Assembly: GCA_963971405.1 (NCBI GenBank)
Contig: OZ020489.1
Span: forward strand, 11,718,001 to 11,782,000
DNA: 64,000 nt
Direction of reading: 5' to 3'
Origin: Psococerastis gibbosa
Lineage: Eukaryota > Arthropoda > Insecta > Psocodea > Psocidae
Below, piece after piece: positions 23,403 to 37,179 of the stretch (position 1 is the stretch's first letter; every line of letters begins with the position of its first letter). The notes below the pieces were generated by a model. That model saw nothing but the letters and a program-made list of their open reading frames with translations. It was not told where the DNA came from and did no database searches. The position numbers were made by a program, and so were the translations under genes.

Positions 23403-26400
23403 TTCATCGGTGTAATTGTAGCTAAAAAAAATTCATTCGACAAGAATAAGAAAAATAGCTATTTACTTATTTTTTTTTTTTAAAGGTCTTGAAATGATAT
23501 GGGTGTCTTAATTTTGCTTATTTTGGCTCACTGTATTGTTCTTAACATTGAGCAGTTGCTTCTGCGTGTTCAAAGGTGTAAATGTAGCTAAAAAAAATTC
23601 ATTCGACAGGAATCAGAAAAATAGCTATTTACTTATTTTATTTTTTTAAAGGTCTTTAAATGACATAGGTGTCTTAATTTTGCTTATTTTGGCTCATTGT
23701 ATTGTACCTAACATTAAGCAATTGCTCCTGCGTGTTCATCGGTGTAATTGTAGCTAAGAAAAATTCATTCGACAAGAATAAGAAAAATAGCTATTTACTT
23801 ATTTTTTTTTTTAAAGGTCTTGAAATGATATGGGTGTCTTAATTTTGCTTATTTGTGCTCATTGTATTGTTCGTAACATTGAGCAGTTGCTTTTGCGTGT
23901 TCAAAGGTGTAAATGTAGCTAAAAAAAATTCATTCGACAAGAATAAGAAAAATAGCTACTTACTTATTTTATTTTTTTAAAGGTCCTTAAAAGATATAGG
24001 TGTCTTAATTTTGCTTATTTTGGCTCATTGTATTGTACTAAACATTGAGCAGTTGCTTCTGCGTGTTCATCGGTGTAAATGTAGCTCAAAAAATTCATTC
24101 GACAGGAATCAGAAAAATAGCTATTTACTTATTTTATTTTTTTTAAAGGTCTTGTTATGATATGGGAGTCTTTATTTTGCTTATTTTGGCTCACCGTATT
24201 GTGCTTAAGATTGAGCAATTGCTCCTGCGAGTTCATAGGTGTAAATGTAGCTAAAAAAAATTCATTCGACAAGAATAAGAAAAATAGATATTTCCTTATT
24301 TTATTTTTTTTAAAGGTCTTGAAATGATATGGGTGTCTTAATTTTGCTTATTTTGCCTCATTGTATTGCACTAACATTGAGCAATTGCTCCTGCATGTTC
24401 ATCGGTGTAAATGTAGCTAAAAAAAATTCATTCGACAAGAATAAGAAAAATAGCTATTTACTTATTTTTTTTTTAAAGGTCTTGAAATGATATGGGTGTC
24501 TTAATTTTTCTTATTTTGGCTCAATGTATTGTACTTAACATTGACCAATTGCTTCTGCGTGTTCATCGGTGTAAATGTAGCTAAAAAAAATTCATTCGAC
24601 AAGAATACCAAAAATAGCTATATACTTATTTTATTTTTTTTAAAGGTTTTGATATGATATGGGTGTCATAATTTTGCTTATTTCGGCTCATTGTATTGTA
24701 CTTAACATTAAGCAATTGCTCCTGCGTGTTCATCGGTGTAATTGTAGCTAAAAAAAATTCATTCGACAAGAATAAGAAAAATAGCTATTTACTTATTTTT
24801 TTTTTTTAAAGGTCTTGAAATGATATGGGTGTCTTAATTTTGCTTATTTTGGCTCACTGTATTGTTCTTAACATTGAGCAGTTGCTTCTGCGTGTTCAAA
24901 GGTGTAAATGTAGCTAAAAAAAATTCATTCGACAGGAATCAGAAAAATAGCTATTTACTTATTTTATTTTTTTAAAGGTCTTTAAATGATATAGGTGTCT
25001 TAATTTTGCTTATTTTGGCTCATTGTATTGTACCTAACATTAAGCAATTGCTCCTGCGTGTTCATCGGTGTAATTGTTGCTAAGAAAAATTCATTCGACA
25101 AGAATAAGAAAAATAGCTATTTACTTATTTTTTTTTTTAAAGGTCTTGAAATGATATGGGTGTCTTAATTTTGCTTATTTGTGCTCATTGTATTGTTCGT
25201 AACATTGAGCAGTTGCTTTTGCGTGTTCAAAGGTGTAAATGTAGCTAAAAAAAATTCATTCGACAAGAATAAGAAAAATAGCTACTTACTTATTTTATTT
25301 TTTTAAAGGTCCTTAAAAGATATAGGTGTCTTAATTTTGCTTATTTTGGCTCATTGTATTGTACTAAACATTGAGCAGTTGCTTCTGCGTGTTCATCGGT
25401 GTAAATGTAGCTCAAAAAATTCATTCGACAGGAATCAGAAAAATAGCTATTTACTTATTTTATTTTTTTTAAAGGTCTTGTTATGATATGGGAGTCTTTA
25501 TTTTGCTTATTTTGGCTCACCGTATTGTGCTTAAGATTGAGCAATTGCTCCTGCGAGTTCATAGGTGTAAATGTAGCTAAAAAAAATTCATTCGACAAGA
25601 ATAAGAAAAATAGATATTTCCTTATTTTATTTTTTTTAAAGGTCTTGAAATGATATGGGTGTCTTAATTTTGCTTATTTTGGCTCATTGTATTGTACTTA
25701 ACATTAAGCTGTTGCTTCAACGTGTTCATCGGTGTAAATGTAGCTAAAAAAAATTCATTCGACAGGAATCAGAAAAATAGCTATTTACTTATTTTCTTTT
25801 TTTTAAGGTCTTAATAAGATATAGGTGTCTTAATTTTGCTTATGTTGGCTCACTGTATTGTACCTAACATTGAGTAAATGCTCCTGCGTGTTCATCCGTG
25901 TAAATGTAGCTACTAAAAATTCATTCGACAAGAATAAGAAAAATAGCTACATACTTATTTTATTTTTTTTAAAGGTCTTGAATAGATATGGGTGTCCTAG
26001 TTTTACTTATTTTGGCTCACTGTATTGTACCTTACATTTAGCAATTGCTCCAGCGTGTTCATCGGTGCAAATGTAGCTACATAAAATTTATTCGACAAGA
26101 ATAAGAAAAATAGCTATTTCATTATTTTCTTTTTTTTAAAGGTCTTTAAAAGATATAGGTGTCTTAATTTTGGTTATTTAGGCTCACTGTATTGTACTTA
26201 ACATTGACCAATTGCTCCTGCGTGTTCATCGGTGTAAGTGGAGCTAAAAAAAATTCATTCGACAGGAATCAGAAAAATAGCTATTTACTTATTTTATTTT
26301 TTTAAAGGTCTTTAAATGACATAGGTGTCTTAATTTTGCTTATTTTGGCTCATTGTATTGTACCTAACATTAAGCAATTGCTCCTGCGTGTTCATCGGTG

Positions 26401-26888
26401 TAATTGTAGCTAAGAAAAATTCATTCGACAAGAATAAGAAAAATAGCTATTTACTTATTTTTTTTTTTAAAGGTCTTGAAATGATATGGGTGTCTTAATT
26501 TTGCTTATTTGTGCTCATTGTATTGTTCGTAACATTGAGCAGTTGCTTTTGCGTGTTCAAAGGTGTAAATGTAGCTAAAAAAAATTCATTCGACAAGAAT
26601 AAGAAAAATAGCTACTTACTTATTTTATTTTTTTAAAGGTCCTTAAAAGATATAGGTGTCTTAATTTTGCTTATTTTGGCTCATTGTATTGTACTAAACA
26701 TTGATCAATTGCTCCTGCGTGTTCATCGGTGTAAGTGGAGCTAAAAAAAATTCATTCGACAAGAATAAGAAAAATAGCTATATACTTATTTTATTTTTTT
26801 TAAAGGTCTTGAAATGATATGGGTGTCTTAATTTTGCTTATTTTGGCTCATTGTATTGTTCGTAACATTGAACAGTTGCTTCTGCGTG
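22740..26888 (+). repeat. 4,149-bp tandem duplication, first copy (25 monomers)
   Basis: This runs from B'' of Y3 through Z G H, block X4 and M C D' N. The second copy is 26889-31037. Both carry a private caatgtgttgtac variant in monomer G, at about 23197 and 27346, exactly 4,149 bp apart. The last monomer (26722-26888) is the junction: it starts as N and ends as A'. Confidence 0.85.
23403..26224 (+). repeat. Block X, copy 4 (17 monomers)
   Basis: A complete 17-monomer series whose closest partner is copy 5, through the 4,149-bp duplication. L reads ttaggctcac. Confidence 0.92.
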
Positions 26889-27551
26889 TTCAAAGGTGTA
26901 AATGTAGCTAAAAAAATTCATTCGACAGGAATCAGAAAAATAGCTATTTACTTATTTTATTTTTTTAAAGGTCTTTAAAAGATATAGGTGTCTTAATTTT
27001 GCTTATTTTGGCTCAATGTATTGTACCTAACATTAAGCAATTGCTCCTGCGTGTTCATCGGTGTAAGTGGAGCTAAAAAAAATTCATTCGACAAGAATAA
27101 GAAAAATAGATATTTCCTTATTTTATTTTTTTTAAAGGTCTTGAAATGATATGGGTGTCTTAATTTTGCTTATTTCGGCTCATTGTATTGTACATAACAT
27201 TGAGCAATTGCACCTGCGTGTTCATCGGTGTAATTGTAGCTAAAAAAAATTCATTCGACAAGAATAAGAAAAATAGCTATTTACTTATTTTTTTTTTAAA
27301 GGTCTTGAAATGATATGGGTGTCTTAATTTTTCTTATTTTGGCTCAATGTGTTGTACTTAACATTGACCAATTGCTTCTGCGTGTTCATCGGTGTAAATG
27401 TAGCTAAAAAAAATTCATTCGACAAGAATACCAAAAATAGCTATATACTTATTTTATTTTTTTTAAAGGTTTTCATATGATATGGGTGTCATAATTTTGC
27501 TTATTTCGGCTCATTGTATTGTACTTAACATTAAGCAATTGCTCCTGCGTG
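26225..27551 (+). repeat. Block Y, copy 4 (8 monomers)
   Basis: This is the shortest Y: M C D', a hybrid N/A' (26722-26888), then B'' Z G H. The join falls between cgtaacattg of N and cttctgcgtg of A', with a private base giving gaacag. O P F'' Q R U V W S T H' and the start of A' are missing, as expected at the junction of a tandem duplication. H carries a private ggttttcatatg. Confidence 0.87.
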
Positions 27552-30500
27552 TTCATCGGTGTAATTGTAGCTAAAAAAAATTCATTCGACAAGAATAAGA
27601 AAAATAGCTATTTACTTATTTTTTTTTTTTAAAGGTCTTGAAATGATATGGGTGTCTTAATTTTGCTTATTTTGGCTCACTGTATTGTTCTTAACATTGA
27701 GCAGTTGCTTCTGCGTGTTCAAAGGTGTAAATGTAGCTAAAAAAAATTCATTCGACAGGAATCAGAAAAATAGCTATTTACTTATTTTATTTTTTTAAAG
27801 GTCTTTAAATGACATAGGTGTCTTAATTTTGCTTATTTTGGCTCATTGTATTGTACCTAACATTAAGCAATTGCTCCTGCGTGTTCATCGGTGTAATTGT
27901 AGCTAAGAAAAATTCATTCGACAAGAATAAGAAAAATAGCTATTTACTTATTTTTTTTTTTAAAGGTCTTGAAATGATATGGGTGTCTTAATTTTGCTTA
28001 TTTGTGCTCATTGTATTGTTCGTAACATTGAGCAGTTGCTTTTGCGTGTTCAAAGGTGTAAATGTAGCTAAAAAAAATTCATTCGACAAGAATAAGAAAA
28101 ATAGCTACTTACTTATTTTATTTTTTTAAAGGTCCTTAAAAGATATAGGTGTCTTAATTTTGCTTATTTTGGCTCATTGTATTGTACTAAACATTGAGCA
28201 GTTGCTTCTGCGTGTTCATCGGTGTAAATGTAGCTCAAAAAATTCATTCGACAGGAATCAGAAAAATAGCTATTTACTTATTTTATTTTTTTTAAAGGTC
28301 TTGTTATGATATGGGAGTCTTTATTTTGCTTATTTTGGCTCACCGTATTGTGCTTAAGATTGAGCAATTGCTCCTGCGAGTTCATAGGTGTAAATGTAGC
28401 TAAAAAAAATTCATTCGACAAGAATAAGAAAAATAGATATTTCCTTATTTTATTTTTTTTAAAGGTCTTGAAATGATATGGGTGTCTTAATTTTGCTTAT
28501 TTTGCCTCATTGTATTGCACTAACATTGAGCAATTGCTCCTGCATGTTCATCGGTGTAAATGTAGCTAAAAAAAATTCATTCGACAAGAATAAGAAAAAT
28601 AGCTATTTACTTATTTTTTTTTTAAAGGTCTTGAAATGATATGGGTGTCTTAATTTTTCTTATTTTGGCTCAATGTATTGTACTTAACATTGACCAATTG
28701 CTTCTGCGTGTTCATCGGTGTAAATGTAGCTAAAAAAAATTCATTCGACAAGAATACCAAAAATAGCTATATACTTATTTTATTTTTTTTAAAGGTTTTG
28801 ATATGATATGGGTGTCATAATTTTGCTTATTTCGGCTCATTGTATTGTACTTAACATTAAGCAATTGCTCCTGCGTGTTCATCGGTGTAATTGTAGCTAA
28901 AAAAAATTCATTCGACAAGAATAAGAAAAATAGCTATTTACTTATTTTTTTTTTTTAAAGGTCTTGAAATGATATGGGTGTCTTAATTTTGCTTATTTTG
29001 GCTCACTGTATTGTTCTTAACATTGAGCAGTTGCTTCTGCGTGTTCAAAGGTGTAAATGTAGCTAAAAAAAATTCATTCGACAGGAATCAGAAAAATAGC
29101 TATTTACTTATTTTATTTTTTTAAAGGTCTTTAAATGATATAGGTGTCTTAATTTTGCTTATTTTGGCTCATTGTATTGTACCTAACATTAAGCAATTGC
29201 TCCTGCGTGTTCATCGGTGTAATTGTTGCTAAGAAAAATTCATTCGACAAGAATAAGAAAAATAGCTATTTACTTATTTTTTTTTTTAAAGGTCTTGAAA
29301 TGATATGGGTGTCTTAATTTTGCTTATTTGTGCTCATTGTATTGTTCGTAACATTGAGCAGTTGCTTTTGCGTGTTCAAAGGTGTAAATGTAGCTAAAAA
29401 AAATTCATTCGACAAGAATAAGAAAAATAGCTACTTACTTATTTTATTTTTTTAAAGGTCCTTAAAAGATATAGGTGTCTTAATTTTGCTTATTTTGGCT
29501 CATTGTATTGTACTAAACATTGAGCAGTTGCTTCTGCGTGTTCATCGGTGTAAATGTAGCTCAAAAAATTCATTCGACAGGAATCAGAAAAATAGCTATT
29601 TACTTATTTTATTTTTTTTAAAGGTCTTGTTATGATATGGGAGTCTTTATTTTGCTTATTTTGGCTCACCGTATTGTGCTTAAGATTGAGCAATTGCTCC
29701 TGCGAGTTCATAGGTGTAAATGTAGCTAAAAAAAATTCATTCGACAAGAATAAGAAAAATAGATATTTCCTTATTTTATTTTTTTTAAAGGTCTTGAAAT
29801 GATATGGGTGTCTTAATTTTGCTTATTTTGGCTCATTGTATTGTACTTAACATTAAGCTGTTGCTTCAACGTGTTCATCGGTGTAAATGTAGCTAAAAAA
29901 AATTCATTCGACAGGAATCAGAAAAATAGCTATTTACTTATTTTCTTTTTTTTAAGGTCTTAATAAGATATAGGTGTCTTAATTTTGCTTATGTTGGCTC
30001 ACTGTATTGTACCTAACATTGAGTAAATGCTCCTGCGTGTTCATCCGTGTAAATGTAGCTACTAAAAATTCATTCGACAAGAATAAGAAAAATAGCTACA
30101 TACTTATTTTATTTTTTTTAAAGGTCTTGAATAGATATGGGTGTCCTAGTTTTACTTATTTTGGCTCACTGTATTGTACCTTACATTTAGCAATTGCTCC
30201 AGCGTGTTCATCGGTGCAAATGTAGCTACATAAAATTTATTCGACAAGAATAAGAAAAATAGCTATTTCATTATTTTCTTTTTTTTAAAGGTCTTTAAAA
30301 GATATAGGTGTCTTAATTTTGGTTATTTAGGCTCACTGTATTGTACTTAACATTGACCAATTGCTCCTGCGTGTTCATCGGTGTAAGTGGAGCTAAAAAA
30401 AATTCATTCGACAGGAATCAGAAAAATAGCTATTTACTTATTTTATTTTTTTAAAGGTCTTTAAATGACATAGGTGTCTTAATTTTGCTTATTTTGGCTC

Positions 30501-31037
30501 ATTGTATTGTACCTAACATTAAGCAATTGCTCCTGCGTGTTCATCGGTGTAATTGTAGCTAAGAAAAATTCATTCGACAAGAATAAGAAAAATAGCTATT
30601 TACTTATTTTTTTTTTTAAAGGTCTTGAAATGATATGGGTGTCTTAATTTTGCTTATTTGTGCTCATTGTATTGTTCGTAACATTGAGCAGTTGCTTTTG
30701 CGTGTTCAAAGGTGTAAATGTAGCTAAAAAAAATTCATTCGACAAGAATAAGAAAAATAGCTACTTACTTATTTTATTTTTTTAAAGGTCCCTAAAAGAT
30801 ATAGGTGTCTTAATTTTGCTTATTTTGGCTCATTGTATTGTACTAAACATTGATCAATTGCTCCTGCGTGTTCATCGGTGTAAGTGGAGCTAAAAAAAAT
30901 TCATTCGACAAGAATAAGAAAAATAGCTATATACTTATTTTATTTTTTTTAAAGGTCTTGAAATGATATGGGTGTCTTAATTTTGCTTATTTTGGCTCAT
31001 TGTATTGTTCGTAACATTGAGCAGTTGCTTTTGCGTG
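26889..31037 (+). repeat. 4,149-bp tandem duplication, second copy (25 monomers)
   Basis: This copy contains B'' Z G H, block X5 and M C D' N, then continues into O. By eye it differs from the first copy at very few positions. Examples are ggttttcatatg near 27470 and ggtccctaaaag near 30788. The event is therefore recent compared with the split between monomer types. Confidence 0.83.
27552..30373 (+). repeat. Block X, copy 5 (17 monomers)
   Basis: A complete series, 4,149 bp after copy 4 and nearly identical to it. Confidence 0.92.
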
Positions 31038-34025
31038 TTCAAAGGTGTAAATGTAGCTAAAAAAAATTCATTCGACAGGAATCAGAAAAATAGCTATTTA
31101 CTTATTTTATTTTTTTAAAGGTCTTTAAAAGATATAGGTGTCTTAATTTTGCTTATTTTGGCTCATTGTATTGTACTAAACATTGATCAATTGCTCCTGC
31201 GTGTTCATCGGTGTAAGTGGAGCTAAAAAAAATTCATTCGACAAGAATAAGAAAAATAGCTATATACTTATTTTATTTTTTTTAAAGGTCTTGAAATGAT
31301 ATGGGTGTCTTAATTTTGCTTATTTTGGCTCATTGTATTGTTCGTAACATTGAGCAGTTGCTTTTGCGTGTTCAAAGGTGTAAATGTAGCTAAAAAAAAT
31401 TCATTCGACAGGAATCAGAAAAATAGCTATTTACTTATTTTATTTTTTTAAAGGTCTTTAAAAGATATAGGTGTCTTAATTTTGCTTATTTTGGCTCATT
31501 GTATTGTACTTAACATTGAGCAGTTGCTTCTGCGTGTTCATCGGTGTAAATGTAGCTAAAAAAAATTCATTCGACAGGAATCAGAAAAATAGCTATTTAC
31601 TTATTTTATTTTTTTTAATGGTCTTGATATGATATGGGAGTCTTTATTTTGCTTATTTTGGCTCACCGTATTGTGCTTAAGATTGAGCAATTGCTCCTGC
31701 GAGTTCATAGGTGTAAATGTAGCTAAAAAAAATTCATTCGACAAGAATAAGAAAAATAGATATTTCCTTATTTTATTTTTTTTAAAGGTCTTGAAATGAT
31801 ATGGGTGTCTTAATTTTGCTTATTATGCCTCATTGTATTGCACTAACATTGAGCAATTGCTCCTGCATGTTCATCGGTGTAAATGTAGCTAAAAAAAATT
31901 CATTCGATAAGAATAAGAAAAATAGCTATTTACTTATTTTATTTTTTTAAAGGTCTTTAAAAGATATAGGTGTCCTAATTTTGCTAATTTTGGCTCATTG
32001 TAATGTACCTAACATTGAGCAAATGCTCCTGCGTGTTCATCCGTGTAAATGTAGCTACTAAAAATTCATTCGACAAGAATAAGAAAAATAGCTATTTAGT
32101 TATTTTCTTTTTTTAAGGTCTTAATAAGATATAGGTGTCTTAATTTTGCTTATGTTGGCTCATTGTATTGTACCTAACATTGAGTAAATGCTCCTGCGTG
32201 TTCATCCGTGTAAATGTAGCTACTAAAAATTCATTCGACAAGAATAAGAAAAATAGCTACATACTTATTTCATTTTTTTAAAGGTCTTGATATGATATGG
32301 GTGTCTTAATTTTGCTCGTTTTGGCTCATTAAATTGTACTTAACATCGAGCAATTGCTCCTGCGTGTTCATCGGTGTAAATGTAGCTAAAAAAATTCACT
32401 CGACAAGAATAAGAAAAATAGCTATTTACTTATTTTATTTTTTTTAAAGGTCTTGAATTGATATGGGTGTCCTAGTTTTGCTTATTATGGCTCACTGTAT
32501 TGTACCTTACATTTAGCAATTGCTCCAGCGTGTTCATCGGTGTAAATGTAGCTACATAAAATTTATTCAACAAGAATAAGAAAAATAGCTATTTCATTAT
32601 TTTCTTTTTTTAAAGGTCTTAAAAAGATATAGGTGTCTTAATTTTGGTTATTTAGGCTCAATGTATTGTACTTAACATTGACCAATTGCTCCTGCGTGTT
32701 CATCGGTGTAAGTGGAGCTAAAAAAAATTCATTCGACAAGAATAAGAAAAATAGCTATATACTTATTTTATTTTTTTTAAAGGTTTTGATATGATATGGG
32801 TGTCATAATTTTGCTTATTTCGGCTCATTGTATTGTACATAACATTGAGCAATTGCTCCCGCGTGTTCATCGGTGTAATTGTAGCTAAAAAAAATTCATT
32901 CGACAAGAATAACAAAAATAGCTATTTACTTATTTTTTTTTTAAAGGTCTTGAAATGATATGGGTGTCTTAATTTTTCTTATTTTGGCTCAATGTATTGT
33001 ACTTAACATTGACCAATTGCTTCTGCGTGTTCATCGGTGTAAATGTAGCTAAAAAAAATTCATTCGACAAGAATACCAAAAATAGCTATATACTTATTTT
33101 ATTTTTTTTAAAGGTTTTGATATGATATGGGTGTCATAATTTTGCTTACTTCGGCTCATTGTATTGTACTTAACATTAAGCAATTGCTCCTGCGTGTTCA
33201 TCGGTGTAATTGTAGCTAAAAAAAATTCATTCGACAAGAATAAGAAAAATAGCTATTTACTTATTTTTTTTTTTTAAAGGTCTTGAAATGATATGGGTGT
33301 CTTAATTTTGCTTATTTTGGCTCATTGCATTGTTCTTAACATTGAGCAGTTGCTTCTGCGTGTTCAAAGGTGTAAATGTAGCTAAAAAAATTCATTCGAC
33401 AGGAATCAGAAAAATAGCTATTTACTTATTTTATTTTTTTAAAGGTCTTTAAAAGATACAGGTGTCTTAATTTTGCTTATTTTGGCTCAATGTATTGTAC
33501 CTAACATTAAGCAATTGCTCCTGCGTGTTCATCGGTGTAAGTGGAGCTAAAAAAAATTCATTCGACAAGAATAAGAAAAATAGATATTTCCTTATTTTAT
33601 TTTTTTTAAAGGTCTTGAAATGATATGGGTGTCTTAATTTTGCTTATTTCGGCTCATTGTATTGTACATAACATTGAGCAATTGCACCTGCGTGTTCATC
33701 GGTGTAATTGTAGCTAAAAAAAATTCATTCGACAAGAATAAGAAAAATAGCTATTTACTTATTTTTTTTTTAAAGGTCTTGAAATGATATGGGTGTCTTA
33801 ATTTTTCTTATTTTGGCTCAATGTATTGTACTTAACATTGACCAATTGCTTCTGCGTGTTCATCGGTGTAAATGTAGCTAAAAAAAATTCATTCGACAAG
33901 AATACCAAAAATAGCTATATACTTATTTTATTTTTTTTAAAGGTTTTGATATGATATGGGTGTCATAATTTTGCTTATTTCGGCTCATTGTATTGTACTT
34001 AACATTAAGCAATTGCTCCTGCGTG
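30374..34025 (+). repeat. Block Y, copy 5 (22 monomers), nearest to the parent form
   Basis: The order is M C D' N O N O P F'' Q R U V W' S T H' A' B'' Z G H. Apart from the doubled N O pair it gives the full inferred series of 3 + 17 monomers. With X5 it makes 39 monomers, two more than the inferred 37-mer parent. Confidence 0.87.
30871..31536 (+). repeat. N-O dimer duplication (2 x 333 bp)
   Basis: N O occurs at 30871-31203 and again at 31204-31536. The first O ends taaacattgatcaattg like D', and the second ends in the usual gagcagttgcttctgcg. The first O is thus an O/D' hybrid, as a one-step unequal exchange would leave. Confidence 0.8.
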
Positions 34026-36848
34026 TTCATCGGTGTAATTGTAGCTAAAAAAAATTCATTCGACAAGAATAAGAAAAATAGCTATTTACTTATTTTTTTT
34101 TTTTAAAGGTCTTGAAATGATATGGGTGTCTTAATTTTGCTTATTTTGGCTCACTGTATTGTTCTTAACATTGAGCAGTTGCTTCTGCGTGTTCAAAGGT
34201 GTAAATGTAGCTAAAAAAAATTCATTCGACAGGAATCAGAAAAATAGCTATTTACTTATTTTATTTTTTTAAAGGTCTTTAAATGACATAGGTGTCTTAA
34301 TTTTGCTTATTTTGGCTCATTGTATTGTACCTAACATTAAGCAATTGCTCCTGCGTGTTCATCGGTGTAATTGTAGCTAAGAAAAATTCATTCGACAAGA
34401 ATAAGAAAAATAGCTATTTACTTATTTTTTTTTTTAAAGGTCTTGAAATGATATGGGTGTCTTAATTTTGCTTATTTGTGCTCATTGTATTGTTCGTAAC
34501 ATTGAGCAGTTGCTTTTGCGTGTTCAAAGGTGTAAATGTAGCTAAAAAAAATTCATTCGACAAGAATAAGAAAAATAGCTACTTACTTATTTTATTTTTT
34601 TAAAGGTCCTTAAAAGATATAGGTGTCTTAATTTTGCTTATTTTGGCTCATTGTATTGTACTAAACATTGAGCAGTTGCTTCTGCGTGTTCATCGGTGTA
34701 AATGTAGCTCAAAAAATTCATTCGACAGGAATCAGAAAAATAGCTATTTACTTATTTTATTTTTTTTAAAGGTCTTGTTATGATATGGGAGTCTTTATTT
34801 TGCTTATTTTGGCTCACCGTATTGTGCTTAAGATTGAGCAATTGCTCCTGCGAGTTCATAGGTGTAAATGTAGCTAAAAAAAATTCATTCGACAAGAATA
34901 AGAAAAATAGATATTTCCTTATTTTATTTTTTTTAAAGGTCTTGAAATGATATGGGTGTCTTAATTTTGCTTATTTTGCCTCATTGTATTGCACTAACAT
35001 TGAGCAATTGCTCCTGCATGTTCATCGGTGTAAATGTAGCTAAAAAAAATTCATTCGACAAGAATAAGAAAAATAGCTATTTACTTATTTTTTTTTTAAA
35101 GGTCTTGAAATGATATGGGTGTCTTAATTTTTCTTATTTTGGCTCAATGTATTGTACTTAACATTGACCAATTGCTTCTGCGTGTTCATCGGTGTAAATG
35201 TAGCTAAAAAAAATTCATTCGACAAGAATACCAAAAATAGCTATATACTTATTTTATTTTTTTTAAAGGTTTTGATATGATATGGGTGTCATAATTTTGC
35301 TTATTTCGGCTCATTGTATTGTACTTAACATTAAGCAATTGCTCCTGCGTGTTCATCGGTGTAATTGTAGCTAAAAAAAATTCATTCGACAAGAATAAGA
35401 AAAATAGCTATTTACTTATTTTTTTTTTTTTAAAGGTCTTGAAATGATATGGGTGTCTTAATTTTGCTTATTTTGGCTCACTGTATTGTTCTTAACATTG
35501 AGCAGTTGCTTCTGCGTGTTCAAAGGTGTAAATGTAGCTAAAAAAAATTCATTCGACAGGAATCAGAAAAATAGCTATTTACTTATTTTATTTTTTTAAA
35601 GGTCTTTAAATGATATAGGTGTCTTAATTTTGCTTATTTTGGCTCATTGTATTGTACCTAACATTAAGCAATTGCTCCTGCGTGTTCATCGGTGTAATTG
35701 TTGCTAAGAAAAATTCATTCGACAAGAATAAGAAAAATAGCTATTTACTTATTTTTTTTTTTAAAGGTCTTGAAATGATATGGGTGTCTTAATTTTGCTT
35801 ATTTGTGCTCATTGTATTGTTCGTAACATTGAGCAGTTGCTTTTGCGTGTTCAAAGGTGTAAATGTAGCTAAAAAAAATTCATTCGACAAGAATAAGAAA
35901 AATAGCTACTTACTTATTTTATTTTTTTAAAGGTCCTTAAAAGATATAGGTGTCTTAATTTTGCTTATTTTGGCTCATTGTATTGTACTAAACATTTAGC
36001 AGTTGCTTCTGCGTGTTCATCGGTGTAAATGTAGCTCAAAAAATTCATTCGACAGGAATCAGAAAAATAGCTATTTACTTATTTTATTTTTTTTAAAGGT
36101 CTTGTTATGATATGGGAGTCTTTATTTTGCTTATTTTGGCTCACCGTATTGTGCTTAAGATTGAGCAATTGCTCCTGCGAGTTCATAGGTGTAAATGTAG
36201 CTAAAAAAAATTCATTCGACAAGAATAAGAAAAATAGATATTTCCTTATTTTATTTTTTTTAAAGGTCTTGAAATGATATGGGTGTCTTAATTTTGCTTA
36301 TTTTGGCTCATTGTATTGTACTTAACATTAAGCTGTTGCTTCAACGTGTTCATCGGTGTAAATGTAGCTAAAAAAAATTCATTCGACAGGAATCAGAAAA
36401 ATAGCTATTTACTTATTTTCTTTTTTTTAAGGTCTTTATAAGATATAGGTGTCTTAATTTTGCTTATGTTGGCTCACTGTATTGTACCTAACATTGAGTA
36501 AATGCTCCTGCGTGTTCATCCGTGTAAATGTAGCTACTAAAAATTCATTCGACAAGAATAAGAAAAATAGCTACATACTTATTTTATTTTTTTTAAAGGT
36601 CTTGAATAGATATGGGTGTCCTAGTTTTACTTATTTTGGCTCACTGTATTGTACCTTACATTTAGCAATTGCTCCAGCGTGTTCATCGGTGCAAATGTAG
36701 CTACATAAAATTTATTCGACAAGAATAAGAAAAATAGCTATTTCATTATTTTCTTTTTTTTAAAGGTCTTTAAAAGATATAGGTGTCTTAATTTTGGTTA
36801 TTTAGGCTCACTGTATTGTACTTAACATTGACCAATTGCTCCTGCGTG
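34026..36848 (+). repeat. Block X, copy 6 (17 monomers), last of the left domain
   Basis: A complete series with private changes: a longer T tract near 35421, catttagcag near 35994 and ggtctttataag near 36431. It is not followed by M C D' as the other X blocks are, but by an S-like monomer. Confidence 0.91.
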
Positions 36849-37179
36849 TTCATCGGTGTAAGTGGAGCTAAAAAAAATTCATTCGACAAGAATAAGAAAA
36901 ATAGCTATATACTTATTTTATTTTTTTTAAAGGTTTTGATATGATATGGGTGTCATAATTTTGCTTATTTCGGCTCATTGTATTGTACATAACATTGAGC
37001 AATTGCTCCTGCGTGTTCATCTGTGTAATTGTAGCTAAAAAAAATTCATTCGACAAGAATAAGAAATATAGCTATTTACTTATTTTTTTTTTAAAGGTCT
37101 TGAAATGATATGGGTGTCTTAATTTTTCTTATTTTGGCTCAATGTATTGTACTTAACATTGACCAATTGCTTCTGCGTG
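36849..37179 (+). repeat. Transition between the two HOR domains
   Basis: Two monomers link X6 to the right domain. 36849 is S-like (gtaagtggagct, ggttttgatatg). 37016 is G/T-like with private ttcatctgtg and agaaatatag. The next monomer, at 37180, already carries the right-domain marker gtgtcatattttgc, one base shorter than the left form gtgtcataattttgc. Confidence 0.8.
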
